64,000 nt of DNA from Diphasiastrum complanatum (Eukaryota > Streptophyta > Lycopodiopsida > Lycopodiales > Lycopodiaceae), in assembly GCA_029204225.1 (NCBI GenBank), contig CM055111.1, forward strand, positions 17,657,019 to 17,721,018. Direction: 5' to 3'. Below the pieces are notes generated by a model that had not been told where the DNA came from, did not search any database, and saw only the letters and a program-made list of their open reading frames with translations. Below are positions 10,592 to 21,131 of this stretch, one piece after another. Position numbers and translations under genes: made by a program. How positions within the stretch are numbered: the first letter of the stretch is position 1; each line of letters starts with the position of its first letter.

Positions 10592-10820
10592 ACCCCCTTG
10601 CATCATTGGGAAATCAAGGAATGGGAGGTTATTCGAATTTATCATTTCAGGAAGATTACAACCAAAAGAACAATTACTACCTCGCTACAAAAGGGATGAC
10701 CTTAGAGCAAGTCAATGAATGAAATGAAGCCCGAGCAAAAGCTATTTTCCATAGAAAGCCAACCAACAGGAAGTGACAAAGAAGATTGTAAGCAATTTGT
10801 TTGCAAGCCACTACATAGTT

Positions 10821-10960
10821 GAGGAAGGGGATATGTGGAGCCTCATGATCCCACATTCTCCAAAATTATTGTTTATATTGTACATGTAAATGTGTTATAG
10901 TGCCTAAATTTATGTAAAGGCCTATTTGCACTTTGTAAATTCATATTTAGGTTAGAACTC
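10821..10960 (+). mobile_element. Polypurine tract and start of gypsy 3' LTR
   Basis: The purine run gaggaagggg (10821-10830) is followed by ata and TGTGGAGCCTC at 10834, the expected layout of plus-strand priming and LTR start. The LTR cannot be followed past about 10960, where copia-derived sequence takes over. No second copy is in the window to confirm it. Confidence 0.45.
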
Positions 10961-11064
10961 GCAATGTTTTGTGCGACGTTCTTGATGAGGAATCACATTC
11001 ATGTATCACGATTTGGGTTTTGCAGTCGCGAAGCTTCCGCAAAGGAACCACAATCCTCTTGCGA

Positions 11065-11356
11065 CTCGGATGGACTTCAGATGCGATCACTGGACACTGC
11101 CTGCTGAATCACTCATACAATCCTCGAGAATGTAGTCAAGCTGCTCTGCTGATCTACGTTTATAAAATTAATGCAGCATTCAACATAGTTTCAACCAAGG
11201 TGCGGAATTAAAATGAACAAGAAAAAAAAAATCAGACACATGATAAACAATAGAAGCATTTGCATACTAGATCAGACACAACAAGAGAAATTATCTATAT
11301 TGAACTTCTCCTGCTTTCTTCAAGCACTGCATGCAAATCCACGCAGTGCATTGGCA
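11065..11356 (-). mobile_element. LTR-like end of the minus-strand copia fragment
   Basis: Read on minus from 11356 (TGCCAATGCACTGCGTGG) this stretch matches, with divergence, the plus-strand LTR at 23284-23595, including the shared words tataaacgtagatcagcag and gatcgcatctgaa.tccatc. The match fades near 11065, so the far end is lost. Both therefore belong to one copia family. Confidence 0.65.
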
Positions 11357-12605
11357 ACATATTCTGCTTCACAGGATGACTGGGCTACAACGGTGTGCTT
11401 CTTGCTGACCCAGAGAACTGCTGCTCCTGATGCGATGGTGCATCCTCCCGAGACGCTTTTACAGTCGTCCTTGAGAGATGCCTAGCTAGTGTCGCTGTAG
11501 AAAAGTATCATGAAGCCTGCACCACGACAATAACACAAGCCATAATCTCTCGTTAATTGAAGATATTGCAAAATTCATTTTGCAATCTTCCAATGTGTCG
11601 AGCCTAGATTTGTGCAGAATTGGCTTATCCTAAATACTGCATAAGCAATATCAGGACGTATATTGTCACCAAGGTACATCAGTGATCCTATGGGCTTCCT
11701 CTAAGGTGTGAGCTGCATCTGTTCTCTCTCTTCCTCAATCTTTGGATAGTAATCATTCGTTGGCACCGTCCTTGCGAGCATTGGAGTGTTCGCTCCTTTG
11801 CAGTTCAGCATCCCAAAGTCCTCTAGGATCTTCTGGGTGTATCTGGACTGGTGAAGGTATAACTTACCTCCCTCATAGTCCCTTTCAATTTGCAAGCCTA
11901 GGTAACACTTGGCTTCTCCCAGATCCACGATCTCAAAATGTTTCGAGGTGTCTGCATTTACTTCAACAATTAGCTGCTCACTTATCAGAGTGTCATCCAC
12001 ATACACAGCCACAATGATGATCTGCCCATCTGTAACTCTGACATATACATTGGAATCAGCCAAGAGAGGCTTGAATCCTAATGATTTCAGGGATTGATCT
12101 TTCTTCTTATACCATTGTCGGGCTGATTGTTTCAGACTATAGATTCTTCTATGCATTCTGCATGCATAGTCAGGAAGTGAATTCGAGACATATTTTGGGG
12201 GTTGATCCATGTAGACCTCTTCGCCTAATTCGCCATGCAAAAAGGCTGTCTTCTCATCCACAATGTGGATCTTGAGGTCATAAGCTGCTGCATATGCAAA
12301 TAACAGACATAGGGACGAATGTTTGATGACAGGAGAGAAGGTTTCAGGGTAGTCAATACCATATCTCTGAGAAAAAGCTTTCGCTACCAGTCTTGCCTTA
12401 TATTTCGTTACATTCCCGTTTGATCCGTATTTGAGCTTGAAGACCCATTTGTATTTGATAGTCTTGCGCTTATGTGGTAATGGCACCAGCGTCCATACCT
12501 AGTTCTTCCTCATGGACTCCATCTCTTAGTTCATGCTTGGATCCATTTGTCCTTTTCTGGGCCTTCAATCGCCTCCTCGAAAGTCTGTGGAAGCCGAGCT
12601 ACCTT
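11357..12605 (-). pseudogene. Copia reverse transcriptase and RNase H fragment
   Basis: The open part (12486-11701, 261 codons) shows YKWVFKLKYGSNG, TAFLHGELGEEVYMDQPPKY, SLKQSARQWY and the active site AVYVDDTLI. Upstream of a few stops, 12605-12487 encodes the domain start (PQTFEEAIEGPEKDKWIQA). Downstream, RNase H appears as IGSLMYLGDNIRPDIAYAV and ends at SSCEAEYVA. Normal elements continue roughly 100 residues more; here the LTR-like sequence starts at once. Gag, protease and integrase are absent. It lies head to head with the plus-strand copia fragment at 12605. Confidence 0.88.
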
Positions 12606-13640
12606 CATTCTAAGGAGATGGTGAGAACACATTCTGATCCAAATCTTTATGTCTTATGCTTTGATGGTATGGTTACTTTGATTGCTCTTTATGTTGATGA
12701 CTTGATTATCACAGGAAATAATCAAGAGATGATAGACATGATCAAGAAAGACCTCATGAAACAATTTGAGATGACAGACCTCAGCCTAATACATTATTGC
12801 CTTGGAGTGGAGGTGTGGCAAAAAGGACATGAACTGGATTTAGCACATGTGAAGTATGTCAGAGAGTTGCCACACAGATTCAGGTTGAAGGATTGCAAGT
12901 CAGTGAACACTCCTATTGAACCAGGTAAAAGGCTTTCTCAGCTTGACGAGTCACAGCCATTTGATGCTACGTTGTATAGGCAGTTAGTAGGGAGCTTGAT
13001 TTACCTTACCACGACTAGACCAGATATATGCTATGTTGTTGGTATTGTAAGTCAATTTACGGAGATGCATTGGAAGGCAGCTAAGCGCATTTTGAATTAT
13101 GTCAAAGGCACTTTAGATTATGGCTTGGCTTACAGGAAGTATGAGGGTTTACCTGAGTTATGTGGCTATATGGATGCAGATTGGGGAGGTGACTATGATG
13201 GTCGTAGATCCACCACAGGGTATGTATTCCAGCTTTATGGCAGTTGTTTTTCTTGGTCTAGCAAAAAGCAAAGTACATTTTCTTTATCCACCACAGAAGC
13301 AGTCAGGCAATGTGTAGTGCAGCACAAGAAGCTATATGGTTGAGGCAAATCTTGGAAGAAATTGGCATGAAACAGGAGAATCCCACAACTACACATAGCG
13401 ACAGTCAGAGTGGCATTCAGCTAGCAAAGAATCTAGTGTTCCATGTGAGAACCAAACACATTGAGATTTAGTATCACTTTATATGTGAGAGGCTGTTGAG
13501 TCGTGAAATTCATGTTATTCATTGTAGTACGAACGAACAACTAGCTGATATTTTCACTAAGCCACTTGTTAGAAAAAAGTTTCATAAGTTGAAATCAAAG
13601 CTTTCTGTACTTAAAGTTTGTTGACTTTAAAGCTATGTAT
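12606..13640 (+). pseudogene. Copia reverse transcriptase C-terminus and RNase H
   Basis: The frame starts within reverse transcriptase (RTHSDPNLYVLCFDG) and has YVDDLIITGNN at about 12690, then HYCLGVEVWQ, LYRQLVGSLIYLTTTRPDI and the RNase H segment YMDADWGGDYDGRRSTTGYV, FSWSSKKQSTFSLSTTEA. A frameshift near 13300 breaks RNase H, whose end (DSQSGIQLAKN, the FHVRTKHIE region and the DIFTKPL-type end near 13550) is still readable in other frames. A polypurine-like ttaagggagagag lies at 13668-13680. Confidence 0.88.
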
Positions 13641-13678
13641 ATGATTGTATAGGAAGTAGACTCTACTTTAAGGGAGAG

Positions 13679-13938
13679 AGTTAGAATTAAAGTAGAATCA
13701 CTGTGTTACTGTATTGGGGGTCCTATCAGTAGATAAGGATCAGTTGGCCTCGCCACGAGGCGACGGGACACGCGTCCTGTCAACGACAACCTGGGTCATG
13801 CATGGGTTGCCTGAGTGAAGTATAGTGTATTTTCATTTTGAGAAATACAGTTGCTACGTGAGCTTGGTGTGGAGAGTGTTTTCTGTCTGTGTTACTGTGT
13901 AACATGATCTCTGTTCCTGTTTGAAGCAAATTCTAAGT
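13679..13938 (+). mobile_element. 3' LTR of the plus-strand copia fragment
   Basis: Directly after the purine tract a segment starts with TTAGAATT (13681) and ends with AATTCTAA (13929-13936), a perfect 8-bp inverted pair consistent with LTR ends whose outer TG and CA are eroded. About 260 bp. No second copy lies in the window. Confidence 0.55.
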
Positions 13939-14715
13939 GAAACAATATGTTAGAATGAGCCAGAGGCTTCCTTGGATCCTAATGACAACATTGCAATCGT
14001 ACCTAATCCAAGTCCACACATATCAAAACAACAAGTTGGTAATGGTTGTAATCGAAACAAGATGAGATGAAAATCAAGTTTGTCCGATTTGTATGTCATT
14101 GAAAGTTCTAATAGTGATGCAACTGGGATGACATACAATATTATGATTTCAAAAGAGCCCTCTTGCAAATGCATGGATTAATAGAAAATCATCAAAAACA
14201 AAAACAAAAATACACCAAATGTAAGCAAATATATTATGTTTACTTGAGATTAAAAGGCTTCGATGTGAATGAAGAGATGTTTATTTACCAACCAATACTA
14301 AGTTAACAAGAGCTGTTCTATGTGATGTCAAGGTCTTGACATCTTAAGGTTGTTGGTTGTTAATCAAACGACTATGTCTGCTCCTCTTTTTTATTTCAAG
14401 CCTAATAAATAGAATTTCAAACTTCATTGGGTTGTTTGAATGCAACTTAGAATTGTAGAATAGGGTTACAAATGATGTTATATTTATGCTATTTCACATC
14501 TTTATAATATGCAACATTATCAATACAAATATATATTCGTAAATGAGTCTAACTGTGCAATTGATTTTCAACAAACAAAATATCCTACAATTTGGAGATT
14601 GTTAAAATATGTGATTTAGCAAATCATAAGCTCGCATAACTCGCACACATTTACTTGCAAAGTGTCAAGTCCCAAGCCCAAGGAAGTCTCTCTCTCCAAG
14701 GACACACACTTGCAA
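13939..14715 (+). other. Mostly non-coding; short coding-like scrap at 14075-14180
   Basis: A plus-strand stretch ending at 14180 reads LSDLYVIESSNSDATG then TYNIMISKEPSCKCMD before a stop. The CxC ending after SKEP resembles the start of a SWIM-type zinc finger as found in transposase-like proteins, but it is too short to assign. The rest is AT-rich with nothing recognisable. Confidence 0.2.
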
Positions 14716-15364
14716 GTGTAACCCAAATTCTCCACAATTTTCTACCTATTATGAAATTAGAGTTTCGATTAACAAAGAGACTATTAAGTCCATATCGAAT
14801 GCAATTTTTTGAAATAACAATGTTCACAATATCACAACCTTTTTGCACATACCCTTTCATACAAAAATTTGTGCAAATTGTCACTACAATTTTTGAAATT
14901 TTAAAATAAACAAAATACTTCTCGCTTATTTGACAGTAGGGAAGGGCCTTTTTTTATGCCTAGGCGGAAGAGCATTGCAAAACTCCTCTCCACCCCAAAA
15001 AAAATCCCCATACCATAACAATATAAATACTCTAAAATAACCATGCTTGTACAAAACTTACTTGTAATAGAAAAGCATAAACGTAGCATAAGATCTGATG
15101 CTAAAAAGGCGTATGCTTCACAAAAAGACTCGTGTAAACAAGTTTGATAGATTATAAATGGATTGAAGGAGAGAACTGCTCTTTGTTGAGATTCAACATC
15201 ACTGCCTTACTCGGAACTCCATACCGGCATTGTTGGACACCCATCATCATATTATCGTTTACAAATATGGCAGGCTCTTATAACTTCGGTTGTGCCTAGA
15301 GGGGATTGACTACACAGAAGCAGATACAGAGTTCAGGTTAACCTATGACAGAGTAGAAAATTGG
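14716..15364 (+). repeat. Direct duplicate, copy A (matches 52912-53711)
   Basis: From aattctccacaattttctacc to gtagaaaattgga this stretch matches 52912-53711 in the same orientation with few changes. Copy B carries about 165 extra bases (53326-53490) and lacks about 14 bases present here near 15315. No coding content is apparent in either copy. It is probably a piece of an unclassified repeat. Confidence 0.85.
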
Positions 15365-15755
15365 ATATTAAAGCTAGTGGAAATGGAAAGAGAACTTGGA
15401 GACAATTTCCTGCCCTGCAAGACATCCTAACAACCTTCGAGCTCGTAGTCGAGCTTTTATTGGCATATTGCTGAGAAACTCATTTCGTCAAAAAGCTAAC
15501 ACCGCCTCTAATTCTATCTATTTTATGCTACTTTTATTTTAAAGAGGCTTTGGCCCCATGCATCTTGCGAGCACGGGCCGCACGTATGGCAGTTTGGCCC
15601 CAGTGCCCTCCTGACCACACGTTTTCTTTTTTTTGTTTTTTTTTAAAACTGGCTGCCTGAACGCCATGTGTCCAGGTAGCCAATTTATATCCCATAAGCA
15701 TTTCTACAAGGTAAGGGGAGGGAATATATATAGAAATGCACCTAATCGCTAGCAT

Positions 15756-16070
15756 GTGTGTGTGTGTGTGTACCTAGGTGCCCAGCGCCACCCGCCCTTC
15801 CCGACGCCACCTGCAGGCTGCCCGGGGCCACCCGCCTTGTCCGAGACCACGGCTCGGCGCCGTGGGTGCCCGTGGCCTGGGGCTGCCTGTCGAAAACCTT
15901 CACACCAGCCACACCTCAAATTTTGGTGGGCACCCCCCTGCGGACACCCGTCAGCCACTGGGGGGCGCACCGGCGCCAAACCCCTCCCACGCTCAAGGGC
16001 CGTGCTCGTAAGTCCCAGTGGGTTAAAGCGGCCGGGATATCCACCCACATGTGAGCAGGGAAGGTAATGG
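15756..16070 (+). repeat. GC-rich degenerate repeat block, left of captured exon
   Basis: After a (GT)n run (15753-15771) the sequence becomes very GC-rich with repeated gccaccc and gcccggg words, unlike the AT-rich surroundings. Its reverse complement resembles the block at 17284-17600 (ggtggcgtcggg, ggtggcgctggg). Open frames here are by-products of GC content. Confidence 0.6.
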
Positions 16071-16174
16071 GAATGTACGTAACCAACCCAACCCAACCAC
16101 CACACCCGGGGGCCTATTACTTCTATGTATTTAACTAAACTATGCAATATTTTGCGAACAGATTTTTGAGCACT

Positions 16175-17025
16175 CATTTGCCAATATCATAGACATGCTC
16201 TTCAGTGCCCAGAAAAGATGGAGATCCAACATCTACTGCCAGATTATGAACTCTGGTACTGTATTGTGGAGGTTTGAAAGAGTTAGTAAATACGGATAGA
16301 CAATCCGTGTTCTTCTGAATCATGAATCATGAAATCTACGTCTTTAACAAGCCTCTCAGTTTGAGCAGTATAGAACGGAGATTTTATTTGAGATATCAAC
16401 ATGACTCATGGAAGATGATCAGCACTGAGGAGGGTCGATACCAAGACATTTTGCATCAAATAGCCGTGATCCGGTCTGGAAAGATTCTGGCGAAAATTCA
16501 GGTGGCCATTTTCTCTCTTCTGTATCTTAAGGCCCAGATCTGTTTGGTACAGTTGAGAGCGATTGGTAGGTTTTCAAGATGTCATTTTGTTGGTCCACAT
16601 AGTTGCTAGCAGAACCATCGGTCCTCCCAAAAGTTCAAGACCATTTGCAGATTTGTGTCGGAGAAGTGTAGAGAAAAGTGCACCCCAGACTGGAATAGTC
16701 ATGTAAATGAAAGTGGTGACGGATACATTCACACCACGCAGAGCTCGTATTTCCAACTAGCTGCATAGTCCACCACAGACGAGACCATTGTAGATCAATA
16801 AAAACCATGGTAAATGTTGAGCTAGTGTTGTGGAATCTAAGCCCCAATCACTAGAACTGGAGCGTAGATTGCATATCTCCCAAAAAGCGCTGAGGACAGT
16901 TAATATGGCTAACTGAACGACATTTAAACGCTTTGCATTCAATTCCGAGGACTTCTGCTCGAAATATTTGAAGAGCGGAAGTTAAAGAACAGGCGAAAAC
17001 CCATGGGTTTCCACCTTGAGCGCGA
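16175..17025 (-). pseudogene. Broken copy of the last exon of the EamA/DMT transporter
   Basis: Read on minus this region matches the plus-strand exon at about 41030-41890 over its whole length, at high but imperfect identity. Recognisable segments are WVFACSLTSALQIFRAEV, FWEICNLRSSSSDWGLD, LEIRALRGVNVSVTTFIY and MTIPVWGALFSTLLRHKS, plus the same unusual C-terminal tail (YTAQTERLVKDVD). Stops and frameshifts interrupt it; a TGG tryptophan codon of the other copy is TAG here near 16757. The match starts inside the exon, so only part of the gene was copied. GC-rich blocks lie on both sides. Confidence 0.88.
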
Positions 17026-17049
17026 TATATACACAAGCAACTTTTGATC

Positions 17050-17250
17050 AGTTCCTATATAGGGAAAAAAAAGAGTTTTCCTAGAATGAAATACACATAA
17101 CTAGGAACTGTGCATGCACTAGGAAAAATGAAAGAGTTCCTAGGTTGACAATATAGGAAAACTTTTTCTATATAGGAAAATTTTGACCAAGAATTTTCTA
17201 GAATAAGTATTTTCCTATATCAAGAAAAGAATTAGTTTTCCTATATAGAT
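17050..17250 (+). repeat. Cluster of TTTTCCTATATAGG-type motifs in both orientations
   Basis: At least five copies of (t)tttcctatata(gg) or its complement occur in 200 bp (near 17055, 17150, 17165, 17208 and 17233). The motif is nearly palindromic. Such clusters are typical of subterminal regions of DNA transposons; no element end could be fixed. Confidence 0.5.
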
Positions 17251-17279
17251 AAATGTAGCCAACTCTACTTGGGCTCCAC

Positions 17280-17600
17280 ATAATTGAAGCACCCTGGCGC
17301 GTCAGGGTGCGCCATCCAGGGGCTGGCCAAAAAGGTGCAGGTGGGCGTCGTGGCACCAGGGGCAGGCAACGCCCAGGTGGCGCCGGGCAGGGGCACTGAC
17401 ACCAGGTGGGTGGCGTCGGGCAAGCAGTTGGGTGGCGTCGGGCAGGCCCAGGTGGCGCCAGGCAGGCAGCGCCCAGCACCCAGGTGGCGCCGGGCAGGTA
17501 GAACCGAGGTGGCACCAGGCAGGGGCACTAGCGCCAGGTGGGTGGCGTCGAGCAGGCCCAGGTGGCACTGGGTTGCTTCACACCCACCTGCACACATGTG
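17280..17600 (+). repeat. GC-rich minisatellite-like block
   Basis: Irregular tandem words such as caggtggcgcc, gtgggtggcgtcgggca and ggcaggggcact repeat through the block. Long frames on both strands arise from the repeat and are not genes. It mirrors, in inverted orientation, the block at 15756-16070. Confidence 0.75.
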
Positions 17601-18159
17601 AATAAGCAGGTGGGTTCAGTTATATATAGGTACAAGTTTATCTCAAAGATTTGCTTATGGTATAAACCCTGGTGCCCGACACGTGGCACCAGGGCAAGCA
17701 GTTTAAAAAATAAAAAATAAAAACCTCCCTGCCTGGCCCACCCTAACGCGTGCGTAGGGTACTAAAAATAAGAGGAGTTCTCTACTTGTCCCAAAGCATT
17801 AAATACGTTAAATATGTTGTCAGTTGTTGTTTGACACACTTACGCAACGCAAATTCCCAACTTAAACTACTAAAAAGCTCGTAGGCAAACCAGAACCGAG
17901 ATGAGAATTCCCAACTATAACAAAAATAAAGAAGAAGAAAAGCGAAGATTAGAAGGAATAAACGATCTTGTATATAATGACGTAGAGAGTGAGAGTGACC
18001 TAAAAGCAAATGGCGGGCCGAAGCATTGCATCTCGAAATGGCACAAATCACAGTCATGAGTTTATTCAAACAAAACTAAGAGATACAGTCAATATTCCTT
18101 GCAGCAGCTTATAATGTAGAACTGAAGAAAGCCATTCATCAGTTGGTTAGACGCTCATT
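17601..18159 (+). other. No recognisable gene; possible SINE head at its right edge
   Basis: The stretch is AT-rich apart from gtgcccgacacgtggcacc near 17670. At 18138-18175 a tRNA-like A-box (catcagttggttagac) is followed closely by ttcgaattt, a weak B-box. Spacing is too short for an intact promoter. Confidence 0.2.
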
Positions 18160-18369
18160 TCGAATTTCAAAAGTATCGGTGCAAGCAACATATGGCATTC
18201 TTCCTCCTCGTTTCTAAATTCTACATAACGATATGCAAAATTTGCACATATGGGACTCAATTGTTCCTAATAGAAGATTGTCTTGAACTTAATACTTTCT
18301 CAGAACAACCTAGTTTTCCCAATTAGAATATTGGACTAGAATATATTGCATAAGATGCTACATGATAAT

Positions 18370-18680
18370 TTGTCTCCATGTCATTACAACAACTGTCAGG
18401 TACAACACGAAGACGATATGAGAACTGTCCGAGTGCCAAAATCAGGAGGCCAACATTGATATTACTTATGCTAATGAGAAAATTTCCCAATGCATTTCAA
18501 AAATTGATAATTACCTCACATTGCAAGCAGAAAGATTCTTAGACGCCCTTCAAATGAAATTGACTCATGAGCTCGTACAGAATTTGCCAAAGCGCAACAC
18601 TTAAATTCTTCAGAAAACTTTTGAGGTGGTAGGAATTGATCCCAAACTTCTTTAGGATCAAATTATGTACTGTTCCCACA
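18370..18680 (+). pseudogene. Unrecognised coding scrap, also in the right arm
   Basis: Frames here encode ISKIDNYLTLQAERFLDALQ and, after a stop, LQKTFEVVGIDPKLL. The right arm holds the same peptide in a longer frame (50734-50492, minus) beginning near ENISQ-like sequence. Composition is protein-like. I do not recognise the family. Confidence 0.35.
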
Positions 18681-19035
18681 TGTGGGCACTTCTAAACCAG
18701 CATTAAATGCACTACATTCATTTGGTCACTGTAAATTCAATTTGTGAGCTGTTGGTGTAATTTTTGGTGGAAATACTAGGATAATCTACCAAGATCATTT
18801 GCCATTGATTAGATTTGAATTTGTTTCATGGAATCTAATTAATCTAGGCTGAGTTCAGGTCCTATTAAGGCTAAAAACAAGTCTTGAAAGTACACCAAGA
18901 AGGAAGAAAGAGATTGTCATTTTTTTATCCAGAAATAGCCAAAATTGGCAAGATTTGATTGTAAGTAGATTTCACATCATCTTATCTTCATTCCAAATTT
19001 GTGAGAGAGTGCTAGAACTGAGATTATAAGTCCAT

Positions 19036-19979
19036 TTGTTGGATTACAAATCTAATTTGAGTGAAACACTACAAGAAAGAGACCTTAGTGAGTTTCTAGA
19101 GACAATCAAATCCATTTCTTGGCAAGATTTGTTTGAAAGTAGTTTTCACTTCATCTTGAGGATCCATCTCAAAGGTCAAGTGCTCCAAGAAGATCCACAA
19201 AGGCAAGGGCCGGGCCTTCAAGGCTCACTTATCTTGGCAAAGGTAATCAAGGGGAAGATTCTCAACCATTCACTTTCAACACTTTTCTTACTTCAATGCT
19301 TGATGAATCATTTTGCTATGAGATCTACATGAGGCATACTGAGGTATGCTATGAGAACTACATGAGGCAACTTGAGGGCTTCATCAAGAAGGAAGTTGAA
19401 GATAAGATGTGTAATGACTCATTTGAGAACAAGTTTTTATGTCTTAGTGATCTAAAAATTGTTATGAACCAATCAAGAGTAAATTGGTTGTTTGATCAAA
19501 TGAGTGCTCTCATATTTAGGAAGAGCAAGAATGAGTTAATCACTCATTGTTTTGAAACATGTGTTTTTTCTTTTGGAGAGGCAAATTGTAAGCTTCTTAT
19601 GAGAATAAGTGAAACATCCTCGAAGGACACTTATATCCATAAGCAAGTATGTAGCCTCATGAAGTTCAAGATCACTTGTAATTACAAGATTAGGAAAATC
19701 ATGCTTACTTTTGATGGTTTGTGGACTAGTCATTTTAGCATGATAGATCTTGGTAATAGTGGCAAGTACATGTTTTGTGATCTTGATCAATGTGACTTTC
19801 ACAAGACATGGAGACATCGGATTTCCTTCAAAGAGAAGCATCAAGATCAAGGAGGAGAAAGTTTCAAGTTCATGCCTCTTCACTCAACATGGAAGAAATC
19901 AAGTGCAAAGGTGCAAGGAAGAATCAAGACTCTTCAATTCATATTGGAGGAGATCAAGATCAAAGAAGCTCTATCTTAG
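19036..19979 (+). pseudogene. Chimeric copia-linker frame, left copy
   Basis: The frame at 19296-19979 (227 codons) matches residues of the 323-codon minus frame at 47146-48117: CYEIYM.HTEVCYENYMRQL, EDKMCNDSFENKFLCLSDLK, FSFGEANCKLLMRISETS and WTSHFSMI. Just upstream (19160-19300) the copia linker between integrase and reverse transcriptase is readable (RKAKAGPSRLTYLGKGNQG-like in the right copy) but here the frame is shifted. The protein after the linker is not reverse transcriptase and is not recognised. Confidence 0.55.
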
Positions 19980-20067
19980 ATATGGTGATAGATCATGTCA
20001 TCGTCTTTAGGGGCCCATTAGTCATTTTCTAAACATGAATATGATTCATTTATGATGTTAAGATTAG

Positions 20068-20560
20068 GTGTTAGAATTGTATATAGATACATTATTGTTT
20101 CCAAGGTGGTTTCATTTTAGGGCAAGAAGGGTGAGTTAACTTCGTTATTACATGCTGGAAATCCATCTAACTTCAAGGAGGAGTTAAATTGCTATGTATT
20201 CCCAGCTCCCATAGTGAGAAGATAGAAATTTTTTGGAGCTCATTGGCAATCTCAAGCTAGCTCACTATGTACATTGATTTTTTGTGATCCAAATGAAACC
20301 AAATTAATTTCTACTTGTTTCTTAGGTTTAAGGCTGTACTATAGCCTGTACTACACACGTTTGGACTCGGATTTGGGTCTTTGATCTTGTTTATTGATAA
20401 TCCATACTTGTTATGTGTCAAATTGCTAATCCTGATCAAGATTTATTGTCTAGTTTTTTATGCATTGTTAAGCAAGCACATAATCTCTCTTGTAGATCTT
20501 CTAAGATCCATTTTTGGTCCTTAAAGTATTGTACTTTCACAGGTCCCAGCCCGGCCTTAA
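20068..20560 (+). mobile_element. Possible LTR, left-arm element
   Basis: A segment beginning tgttagaattgtatatagatac (20071) resembles common copia LTR starts and lies after the chimeric frame. It continues with non-coding sequence to about 20540 (tgtactttcacagg). The right arm holds the same at about 46610-47070 on minus. Ends are not proven because no second LTR of this element is intact. Confidence 0.35.
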
Positions 20561-21131
20561 TGAGGCTAGAGAAAAGTTTGCGGCCGTAGAAAAGGTTTGT
20601 AAAAATGTTTTGCGGCTTTTTAGCCAGTTGTAAAAATAGTCGGCATAGCCGTGCTAAAATTTTGCATGTACAAAGTTGTTTTTCTAATATATGGTTACCT
20701 AGTGTATTTGTAGAGAGACCGGTTATTCAAAAGAGCCCTAGTCATGAATGTTGTAGCAGCCAATTTCGAGAAAAGAACCAACAAGTTTATGAATAGTAGA
20801 TAATGTTTGATAACAGAGAAAATATATCTACTGTAAGTAGGCATCAAAATCATTCAAAGATTACACACCATAGACATAATGTCGCAACTTTTTTTTTTTG
20901 TTTACAACAACATTTTCAAGCACTTTTGTTTTCCAAATCAGCACGTCGATGCAAGAGAGGTAATCCTGTCTTACGAGGAACTAGCTACTGCTCATTCTAT
21001 ATCTGTTTTATATACTGACGCATTAAAAAAAAAAAACCAGCACATCTCCCACGTTCATCCTGTTTATATAGGAACAGAGAGAAGGGAGTTTATGCTAATC
21101 ATTTGATTACAAGAAATTGTTTAAGCTCATT

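Larger units (their letters stand above)
4784..10960 (+). mobile_element. Decayed Ty3/gypsy retrotransposon without a chromodomain
   Basis: Domains occur in the order gag, protease, reverse transcriptase, RNase H, integrase, so this is a gypsy element. No chromodomain follows integrase, which points to a non-chromovirus lineage (tentative). No 5' LTR is visible; the left end abuts the copia LTR. A polypurine tract (gaggaagggg, 10821-10830) and a TG start at 10834 suggest the beginning of the 3' LTR, cut off by the copia fragment that begins near 10960. Frameshifts and stops are spread throughout, so it cannot make its own proteins. Confidence 0.85.

Noticed and set aside
10573-10592. ccctaaaccctaaaccccc looks like plant telomere repeat
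   Set aside because: Under three units, lying in a coding-like frame of the gypsy element; too short to claim an interstitial telomere.
15756-16177. Overlapping open frames of 77-142 codons on both strands
   Set aside because: They come from GC-rich repeats that suppress stop codons; no motif, and frames exist on both strands at once.
17198-17601. Proline- and alanine-rich frames of up to 110 codons
   Set aside because: Product of the GC-rich minisatellite; all frames on both strands are open for the same reason.
18138-18180. tRNA-like head at the left arm edge
   Set aside because: A-box and B-box are too close and the right arm does not share the A-box part; kept only as a weak note.
19536-19883. 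115-codon minus frame, also at 47251-47598 on plus
   Set aside because: Antisense to the longer chimeric frame; conservation follows from that frame and the duplication.
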